From assembly GCA_937914815.1 (NCBI GenBank), contig CALDMI010000182.1, positions 1 to 5,036 of the forward strand: a stretch of DNA of 5,036 nt. The letters run 5' to 3'. Within the stretch, counting starts at the first letter, position 1, and each line of letters begins with the position of its first letter. The notes under the pieces were generated by a model. That model searched no databases, was not told the DNA's origin, and saw only the letters and a program-made list of their open reading frames with translations. The DNA is from an uncultured Clostridia bacterium. Its GTDB lineage: Bacteria > Bacillota > Clostridia > Oscillospirales > CAG-272. The position numbers and the translations under genes were made by a program. Shown in pieces: positions 1 through 4,326 of this stretch.

Positions 1-4
1 TACT

Positions 5-337
5 CTATTTGACTAAATGATACTTCTTATCGCCTCGCACAACAATCTCCACTTCTTCCGCAAACGGATTATCCGTATCATATGAAAGAGGTCTCACCCC
101 GGCAGTCTGGTTTTTAATTAATTTAACAGTCTCTTTGTCGAGCGATTTATAAAGCCATTCCTCTTTTATTGTAGTTATCGGCTTCTCAAACAATTTCGCA
201 AAAAATCCTGTGTTTTTGCGCCTTTCTTCATCAATGTCGATCTGCAAATGCCCGCATTGTTCTTTATGCCATGAAAGAATTTGTGTATGAATTTCCTCAA
301 GCCTTTCGGCATGCAATTCAAACGAAGCATATAACAA
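5..337 (-). CDS. Hypothetical ORF of unknown function, start uncertain (possible 5'-truncated remnant)
   Basis: I do not recognise this 110-codon ORF. It is charged and looks soluble: a probable amphipathic helix at the N-terminus (ELHAERLEEIHTQILSWHKE), a Lys/Arg/Phe-rich middle (RRKNTGFFAKLFEKP) and an acidic stretch before a basic tail (VVRGDKKYHLVK). There is no signal peptide, membrane segment or Cys motif, and it ends at TAG. The first possible start is TTG at 337-335, seven bases after the TGA of the upstream small gene and in the same frame. No Shine-Dalgarno precedes it and there is no in-frame ATG near the N-terminus. It could be a TTG-started gene translated by coupling, a C-terminal extension of the upstream protein cut off by a nonsense change, or a remnant that has lost its start. 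The amino-acid composition looks protein-like and no other frame here is better, so I think the stretch is or was coding. Base composition looks AT-rich (about 40% GC in the first 60 bases). Confidence 0.5.
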   Translation of the reverse strand: MLYASFELHAERLEEIHTQILSWHKEQCGHLQIDIDEERRKNTGFFAKLFEKPITTIKEEWLYKSLDKETVKLIKNQTAGVRPLSYDTDNPFAEEVEIVVRGDKKYHLVK

Positions 338-343
338 ATCAGG

Positions 344-556
344 TCATTTTACAGCAATGCGGGCAAAACGCACCCATTTTTCTTTTAGCGAAATTTTTCC
401 GACACGGTATCCGTACTGTTCAGCTTCCCGCTTGTAACGGAGAAAAGAATGATCCATAGGAAAACCGAGAATTTCTTCTACCCGTTCAAAGGAAATCTGA
501 ATACATTCACCTCCGTCACCGGAAAGAAATCTCCAAAGCGGCTCATATTTGCTCAA
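344..556 (-). CDS. Small 'KYEPLW' domain protein (DUF7662-like), 70 aa
   Basis: This is a 70-residue protein begun by TTG at 556-554. I chose that start over codons further upstream because a full GGAGGTGA (569-562) sits ahead of it with 8 bases between GGAGG and TTG. The protein then opens with SKYEPLWRFL, as I remember relatives doing. Visible motifs are the opening KYEPLW, the segment FERVEEILGFPMDHSF in the middle, then YKREAEQYGYRVGKISLK and a closing VRFARI. This matches small stand-alone clostridial proteins of about 65-70 aa and, more distantly, the DUF7662 domain; the family call is from memory. No function is established that I know of. It has no signal peptide or membrane segment, so it is probably cytosolic. 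It lies 111 bases after the ATPase stop and seven bases before the next ORF. The domain seems complete at VRFARI, so the TGA that follows may be its natural end. Confidence 0.82.
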   Translation of the reverse strand: MSKYEPLWRFLSGDGGECIQISFERVEEILGFPMDHSFLRYKREAEQYGYRVGKISLKEKWVRFARIAVK

Positions 557-561
557 TAAAA

Positions 562-569
562 TCACCTCC
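562..569 (-). promoter_or_regulatory. Shine-Dalgarno GGAGGTGA fixing a TTG start
   Basis: The minus strand reads GGAGGTGA, a full match to the anti-Shine-Dalgarno core, eight bases (counted from GGAGG) before TTG at 556-554. This decides the start of the small KYEPLW protein, because an upstream in-frame TTG (577-575) lacks such a site and lies ahead of this one. Confidence 0.85.
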
Positions 570-580
570 GAATACAAAAT

Positions 581-592
581 CCCGTTTTCGGG
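581..592 (-). other. Short hairpin CCCG-AAAA-CGGG between ATPase and small gene
   Basis: On the minus strand CCCGAAAACGGG forms a four-base-pair GC stem with an AAAA loop, followed by ATTTTG. It lies about 75 bases after the ATPase stop and 11 bases before the next gene's ribosome binding site. The stem and T-run are too short for a confident terminator. It could be a weak one, or a 5'-leader hairpin near the ribosome binding site. On the plus strand the same stem is followed by TAATTTTT, but no plus-strand gene needs it. Confidence 0.35.
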
Positions 593-667
593 TAATTTTT
601 CGAGAGTGCGTCAGACGATAAGTGTTTTTTTGGCAATTATTAAAATCAGATAAAGCCCTTGCTCCTT

Positions 668-2014
668 TTACAGATCCAACGAGTCCGGATTCAGCAAAAA
701 GTCATAAATGCTCATCGTTGCAATCCCGTTTTCATCCCGCTGGAGCTTCATATGATTCTTGGTGACAACAATTTTCTTGAAAGAATCCTCAATTGCCATA
801 TACGGTCGGATTTCCTGTCGTATTTTTTCGTCGGTCGGCAGATCAAAAGCGGACTGAATATAATACCGCTGACTGCCTTTATTTGCGATGAAGTCCACTT
901 CCAATTGCTTTTGCCGGAAAGTACCGTTCGTCTGCTTTTCGCAAACCTCGACAATGCCGATATCCACCCGGAAGCCACGATAGATCAACTCGTTGTAAAT
1001 AATATTCTCCATGATGTGGTTTTCTTCCTGCTGACGGAAATGCAATCTCGCATTGCGAAGTCCGACATCGGTAAAATAGTATTTCTTAGGCGTATTGATA
1101 TATCTTCGCCCCTTGATGTCAAACCGTTTGGTTTCTTCAATCAGAAAAGCGTCCTCAAAATATCCGAGATACTTTTCAATGGTGGTCTTGGAAAGATCGA
1201 CGCCCTTTTCCGTTTTGAATGTGTTGGAAAGGCGGTTGGGATTTGTCAGAGACCCGATACAGGAGGAAACAACATTCAAGAGGTCCTCCAGGTCGTCCGG
1301 GTTCTTTACCCGGTTGCGCTCTACGATGTCCTTGATATAGGTTTCTTCAAACAGCCGCTCCAGATAATCCGCCTTTTGAGAATCGGTCTTTCTTTCCAGA
1401 ATGGCGGGAAGCCCGCCGTAGGGGTAATAATCCAACCACCCGTCAAATTTGTCTCCGTCATACGCCTGCATATACTCGGAGAATACCAGCGGCTGCACCC
1501 GCACCTCGTCTCCCCGGCCGCGAAATTCTGTCAGGACATCTGTGGAAAGCATTCTGGAATTGCTCCCCGTCACATAAATGTCTGCATTCCTGATTCGCAT
1601 CAGCCCGTTCAGAACATCGTAAAAGGTAATTTCCGCGCCGTTCTCCACATAAGGGTTCTTTACCTTTTCAACGAACTGAATCTCATCCAGGAACACATAG
1701 TGCATCTCGCCGTTATCCCGGATAAGAGATCGGATATACCGATCCAATTCAAGCGGATTCCTGTACCGGATATTTTCGGTCTGATCCAGCTCCAGCGTAA
1801 TGATGTTCTCTTTTTTGACCCCCTCTGCAATCAGATGATCGTAAAAGAGCGTGAAAAGCAAATAGGATTTCCCGCAGCGGCAGATGCCGGTAATCACCTT
1901 CACCAGCCCGTTGTGCTTCCGGTCTATCAACTCCTGCAAATATTTTGTGCGTTCAATTCTCACGGCGGCATCCTCCAATTTGACATTTTTCTTGAATTTA
2001 GGATTTTTGTCCAT
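668..2014 (-). CDS. AAA+ ATPase, AAA_14/DUF4143 family
   Basis: Reads as a complete ATPase of the AAA_14 plus DUF4143 type, 448 aa from the ATG, about the usual family length. Walker A is GICRCGKS (43-50); the family commonly has GIRRCGKS, so Cys45 is a deviation, but Gly48-Lys49-Ser50 are intact. Walker B is YVFLDE (106-111), and a sensor-1-like YVTGSNS follows at 147-153. The motif LTEFRGRGDE (161-170) and the run ETYIKDIVERN (224-234) are family landmarks. The C-terminal DUF4143 part contains YYFTDVGLRNAR (312-323), a nuclease-fold-like EVDFIANKGS (372-381) and YYIQSAF (384-390). In nuclease-like relatives the last position of that strand is a Lys; here it is Ser, so I would not predict nuclease activity. 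The family's cellular role is unsettled. It has no membrane segment. It lies 75 bases after the glycosidase with its own promoter. The start is ambiguous: ATG at 2014 has no ribosome binding site, whereas GTG at 1963 (codon 18) does, giving 431 aa. Confidence 0.92.
   Translation of the reverse strand: MDKNPKFKKNVKLEDAAVRIERTKYLQELIDRKHNGLVKVITGICRCGKSYLLFTLFYDHLIAEGVKKENIITLELDQTENIRYRNPLELDRYIRSLIRDNGEMHYVFLDEIQFVEKVKNPYVENGAEITFYDVLNGLMRIRNADIYVTGSNSRMLSTDVLTEFRGRGDEVRVQPLVFSEYMQAYDGDKFDGWLDYYPYGGLPAILERKTDSQKADYLERLFEETYIKDIVERNRVKNPDDLEDLLNVVSSCIGSLTNPNRLSNTFKTEKGVDLSKTTIEKYLGYFEDAFLIEETKRFDIKGRRYINTPKKYYFTDVGLRNARLHFRQQEENHIMENIIYNELIYRGFRVDIGIVEVCEKQTNGTFRQKQLEVDFIANKGSQRYYIQSAFDLPTDEKIRQEIRPYMAIEDSFKKIVVTKNHMKLQRDENGIATMSIYDFLLNPDSLDL
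1961..1976 (-). promoter_or_regulatory. GGAGG plus GTG: alternative start of the ATPase
   Basis: GGAGG at 1976-1972 stands eight bases before an in-frame GTG at 1963-1961 (Val18 of the longer reading). Starting there gives VRIERTKYLQEL, close to where the conserved part of the family begins. With the promoter at 2047-2019 it would give a leader of roughly 50 bases. The GGAGG also encodes part of Leu-Glu-Asp in the longer reading, so it could be coincidental. Confidence 0.5.
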
Positions 2015-2018
2015 TAGA

Positions 2019-2047
2019 ATTATACCGTATTACAGGCGGGATTACAA
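2019..2047 (-). promoter_or_regulatory. Sigma-A type promoter of the ATPase gene
   Basis: On the minus strand TTGTAA (2047-2042) is followed after exactly 17 bases by a perfect TATAAT (2024-2019). The -35 matches consensus at four of six positions. Transcription should begin about seven bases downstream, at or next to the ATG at 2014-2012. The mRNA would therefore be leaderless for that ATG, or carry a normal leader for the GTG at 1963. No terminator is visible between the glycosidase stop (2090) and this promoter, so readthrough from upstream is also possible. Confidence 0.65.
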
Positions 2048-2089
2048 GCCATATTTGAAAGAATTTTTGCTATGAAATTTTTATGTTTA

Positions 2090-3931
2090 TCATTTCTTTC
2101 TCACGCACGGCATCTCGGTCATACGGAGCATGGTACAGCCATACGGTATCATCGTGCGGATTTCGACCGCATCGCTCTGTCTGCGGCTCACGGGAACTCT
2201 TGCGGGAACCGTCTCCAACCCCTCTTCATACTCCCATGCAACATGACACAGCGGAGCTTCTACCGTCAGCGGCGGGTTGCTTTCCGAGAACGGAACCTCT
2301 CCGACAGGGTGCTCCACCACATGAAAAGCCTTCCCCGCGAACGCAACATTCCAGTCAGATACCCCCTTGTAGTCGTAATCGCAGTATGGATATTTCCGCA
2401 CCACGCCATCGCGCTCGTATTCCACCCGCTTGACATCGGCACGAACGGGCAGCGCAAACACCAGCGAACCATAGCGCAGAGCTGACATGGCGTGCGGTCT
2501 TGCCGTCAGATGCGGCTCTGCTTCAAAGGAGATATTCACCACCGTCTCCCCCGCCCGGAAACCGGAGAATTTCAGCAGTCCCCGTTTTGCCTTCGGCTTG
2601 CCGTTCACCGTCAGATTCTTTGCAAAAGACGGAATACGCACCGACAGCACGAAATCGGTCTTTTCGCCCGCCGCTACGCGGTATCGCATAGCATTGCGGA
2701 ACGGGTAATCGGTTTCAAGGGTAATAGTGATCGGCACGCCCCTCCATTCGGTTTTCAACTCTGACGGAAGTGCAACGGCTGACAGTGCGCCGTCTCCTGC
2801 TGCCATCCATGCGGAAAGTGTCAGCTTGGGGAACCCCTGTCCGAAATTGGAGGTACAGCAACCGAAATTCGGTTCCAGACCGAAGCGGTGCGCCTCACTG
2901 TTTGTGGTACGGAAGTGCGAACGCCACGGGAATGGTGTACAGTCAATCTGATTGACCATCTGCACATACTGGTGCGCCCACATATCCTCTGTCAGCGTTG
3001 CGGGAAGCGCATTGAAGGCTACAACCTCAAGTCGTTCTGCCCACTCCGGCTTTCCGGTGTAGGCGTAAAGCTGCTCCATGGAATCCATCAGCTCCACCAC
3101 CGCGCAGAGCTCGGTTCCCTGTGTAGGGCTGATACCGGAAAGACATTCGTCCCCTGTAAAGGTACCCACCGCCGTGCCGTTGAATTTCTCAAGCTTTTCA
3201 ACATAGCGCTCTGCAAGTCCCTGAAATTCTCGACCGAGCAGATCACAGGACAGGACCTCGGATTTGAGCATCTGACACAGGTTGACAATGTGGGTGTTCA
3301 TCGTCCACTTATCCAGCGGACGCTCCCAAAGATACTCCACAGTGCGGTAATCCATTCCATCCCGCGCAAGCAGCCCGGCAAGCTCGCGGATCCAATCCTC
3401 CCGGTGCCTTGACCACAGGAAATTCAGTGCAGGAAAGCCCTCATACCAGCGGTGTTTTCCCCAGTCGTGCAGAGTCAACCTGCCGGAGGATAATAGTGTG
3501 TAGTAGTTCTTCATCAGGCGGTAGAGCGCATCCGGAATCCGCTCATCACATGAACATTCGTAATACCGCATCAGCACCTTGGAAATCAGCAGAACAGCCC
3601 ATGTATCATATTCTTCCCGCTTCTCCGGTGGAACCGGGCAGATCCAGCCGTCCGGCTCCTGCCGTGCAAGAATACAGTCGATATAACGGCGGGTACGGGC
3701 AATGAGATCCGCATCCTCCAGTAAAAATGCAAGCGGAACCGCGCCGTCCAGCCAGTACGGAACGCGTTCCCAGCCCTCGCTGTCCCCGCCGATCCACGCG
3801 CTGTCGCGGACATCCCGCCACACACGGTCAAGATTTCCGCAAAGTCCCTTTGCCTGTATCTCGAGCTGCCTGCGGAGCCAGCCCCGCGGCTTGATTTCGT
3901 TTGTTGTATAAAAAGTATAGCTTGCCGACAC
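2090..3931 (-). CDS. GH127-like (DUF1680) glycoside hydrolase, putative beta-L-arabinofuranosidase family
   Basis: This 613-aa protein belongs to the DUF1680/GH127-like group, whose characterised founder HypBA1 is a beta-L-arabinofuranosidase using a zinc-bound cysteine nucleophile. The active-site signature is visible: TQGTELCAVVE holds E274-x-C276, and NFGCCTSNFGQGFPKL holds Cys358-Cys359, corresponding to the Glu, Cys and paired Cys of HypBA1. GTFTGDE (256-262), 12 residues before E274, may hold the acid/base residue, but I cannot align it. Residues about 10-370 are helix-rich, as expected for the (alpha/alpha)6 barrel; about 380-605 fit the beta-sandwich part (VRIPSFAKNLTVNGKP at 431-446). 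There is no signal peptide, so it should act in the cytosol on imported oligosaccharides. The start is GTG at 3931-3929, preceded by AAGGGGG with nine bases between. A strong promoter lies just upstream. The substrate is not fixed by sequence: related families (GH146, other GH127 branches) cleave different sugars. Stop codon TGA. Confidence 0.93.
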   Translation of the reverse strand: MSASYTFYTTNEIKPRGWLRRQLEIQAKGLCGNLDRVWRDVRDSAWIGGDSEGWERVPYWLDGAVPLAFLLEDADLIARTRRYIDCILARQEPDGWICPVPPEKREEYDTWAVLLISKVLMRYYECSCDERIPDALYRLMKNYYTLLSSGRLTLHDWGKHRWYEGFPALNFLWSRHREDWIRELAGLLARDGMDYRTVEYLWERPLDKWTMNTHIVNLCQMLKSEVLSCDLLGREFQGLAERYVEKLEKFNGTAVGTFTGDECLSGISPTQGTELCAVVELMDSMEQLYAYTGKPEWAERLEVVAFNALPATLTEDMWAHQYVQMVNQIDCTPFPWRSHFRTTNSEAHRFGLEPNFGCCTSNFGQGFPKLTLSAWMAAGDGALSAVALPSELKTEWRGVPITITLETDYPFRNAMRYRVAAGEKTDFVLSVRIPSFAKNLTVNGKPKAKRGLLKFSGFRAGETVVNISFEAEPHLTARPHAMSALRYGSLVFALPVRADVKRVEYERDGVVRKYPYCDYDYKGVSDWNVAFAGKAFHVVEHPVGEVPFSESNPPLTVEAPLCHVAWEYEEGLETVPARVPVSRRQSDAVEIRTMIPYGCTMLRMTEMPCVRKK

Positions 3932-3940
3932 TTCAATGTT

Positions 3941-3947
3941 CCCCCTT
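3941..3947 (-). promoter_or_regulatory. Shine-Dalgarno AAGGGGG for the glycosidase GTG start
   Basis: The minus strand has AAGGGGG at 3947-3941, nine bases before GTG at 3931-3929. No ATG lies in frame between this site and the GTG, so the site supports a GTG start for the GH127-like gene. Confidence 0.7.
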
Positions 3948-3990
3948 GGTTTGGTACAGCTGGCAACGATAATCCCGCCTTTGTCAATTC

Positions 3991-4019
3991 ATTGTACCAT
4001 CTTCCCGCCATCCTGTCAA
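3991..4019 (-). promoter_or_regulatory. Near-consensus sigma-A promoter of the glycosidase
   Basis: The minus strand carries a perfect -35 TTGACA (4019-4014), a 17-base spacer and TACAAT (3996-3991), five of six to consensus. The expected transcription start is near 3984, giving a leader of about 50 bases with the ribosome binding site at 3947-3941. A second AATTGACA copy lies exactly 32 bases downstream, over the predicted start point. Such a strong core promoter suggests that control, if any, is by repression or by a downstream step rather than by an activator compensating for a weak promoter. Confidence 0.8.
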
Positions 4020-4119
4020 TTACAAAAAGGAGAATGAATATTACAAAAGCCGGAAAGTTTGCATTTTAAAACAGAAAACCTGCTTTTACAAAAACGCAGA
4101 CGCAGTGAATTGTCAAGCA

Positions 4120-4257
4120 AAGTGCAATATCTCGTAGGCATATTTCACGCGCGCAGCGCATTTCACAAATCCCGCGAGGGATTTATTTCGTTGAAAAAAG
4201 CGCCCCTAAGGACGCTTTTTCATGGCTTTACAGTACGAAATAGCTACACCGCTATCT
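4120..4257. repeat. Probable dispersed intergenic repeat with ATTTCAC modules and hairpins
   Basis: ATTTCAC occurs at 4142-4148 and 4160-4166, and a variant ATTTCGT at 4185-4191, each separated by a small palindrome: GCGC-GCA-GCGC between the first two and AAATCCC-GCGA-GGGATTT (4167-4184) between the second and third. Hairpins at 4195-4220 and 4238-4257 follow. This layout, starting with GCAATATCTCGTAGGC, resembles intergenic repeats I associate with gut Clostridia. Copy number cannot be seen from one window, so calling it dispersed is inference. I find no terminal inverted repeats or target duplication. The boundaries are approximate. Confidence 0.5.
4195..4220 (-). terminator. Probable intrinsic terminator of the AraC-family gene
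   Basis: An imperfect inverted repeat with 11-base arms (AAAAAGCGCCC / GGACGCTTTTT) and a four-base loop ends in a T-run. Read on the minus strand the GC part is GCGTCC-TTAG-GGGCGC, where the one imperfect position is a permitted G-U pair, followed by TTTTTT. On the plus strand the same position is an A-C mismatch. That asymmetry favours a terminator for the minus-strand regulator, which ends about 107 bases upstream. It also separates that transcript from the glycosidase promoter at 4019. Confidence 0.65.
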
Positions 4258-4326
4258 CATCAAAATACACCCGATTTAACCCCTTCTCCTATGTTTTTGT
4301 TAATCCTTCGACAAAAATCGCTTCAC

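Larger units (their letters stand above)
4020..4326. other. Intergenic region: regulator 3' region with hairpins and repeats, no supported gene
   Basis: This stretch between the regulator stop and the glycosidase promoter holds no gene I can support. Its parts are: an inverted repeat TTTTTGT/ACAAAAA (4294-4317) just after the regulator; a hairpin AAATAGC/GCTATCT (4238-4257); a terminator-like hairpin (4195-4220); a perfect AAATCCC-GCGA-GGGATTT hairpin (4167-4184); a small GCGC-GCA-GCGC palindrome; and spaced ATTTCAC copies. About 100 bases of AT-rich sequence (4020-4119) without clear structure separate this from the repeat-like part. Confidence 0.7.

Noticed and set aside
271..459. A 62-codon plus-strand frame opposite the two small ORFs
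   Set aside because: No ribosome binding site or recognisable motif, and it covers coding sequence of the opposite strand.
570..634. A possible 24-codon TTG-started ORF after the ATPase, with AAAGGAG just behind the ATPase stop
   Set aside because: The ribosome binding site is about 25 bases from the TTG, too far, and the frame ends inside the next gene's Shine-Dalgarno. I see no family resemblance.
578..667. A promoter for the small KYEPLW gene in the spacer after the ATPase
   Set aside because: I looked for -35/-10 pairs with 16-18 base spacing on the minus strand and found none better than chance, so cotranscription from upstream remains the simpler view.
659..2017. A 452-codon open frame on the plus strand covering the ATPase gene
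   Set aside because: It is the exact in-register antisense of a well-supported AAA ATPase and its openness follows from codon choice. Its translation resembles no family and it has no convincing ribosome binding site.
2072..3412. Several plus-strand frames of 60-174 codons across the glycosidase
   Set aside because: They are antisense or shifted shadows of the GH127-like gene, whose catalytic motifs and length are unambiguous.
3586..4011. A 141-codon minus-strand frame overlapping the glycosidase start
   Set aside because: It runs through the glycosidase promoter and coding start in another frame and gives a low-complexity Gly/Arg/Ala-rich translation with no family resemblance.
4034..4069. 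Plus-strand AAAAAGGAG followed by an 11-codon ORF (ATG at 4034)
   Set aside because: The spacing from the putative ribosome binding site to ATG is too short, the peptide is only 11 residues, and no plus-strand promoter or downstream gene supports it.
4120..4220. CRISPR array or transposable element with terminal repeats
   Set aside because: The repeated unit is only seven bases with irregular spacing, and no terminal inverted repeats, target duplication or transposase are visible.
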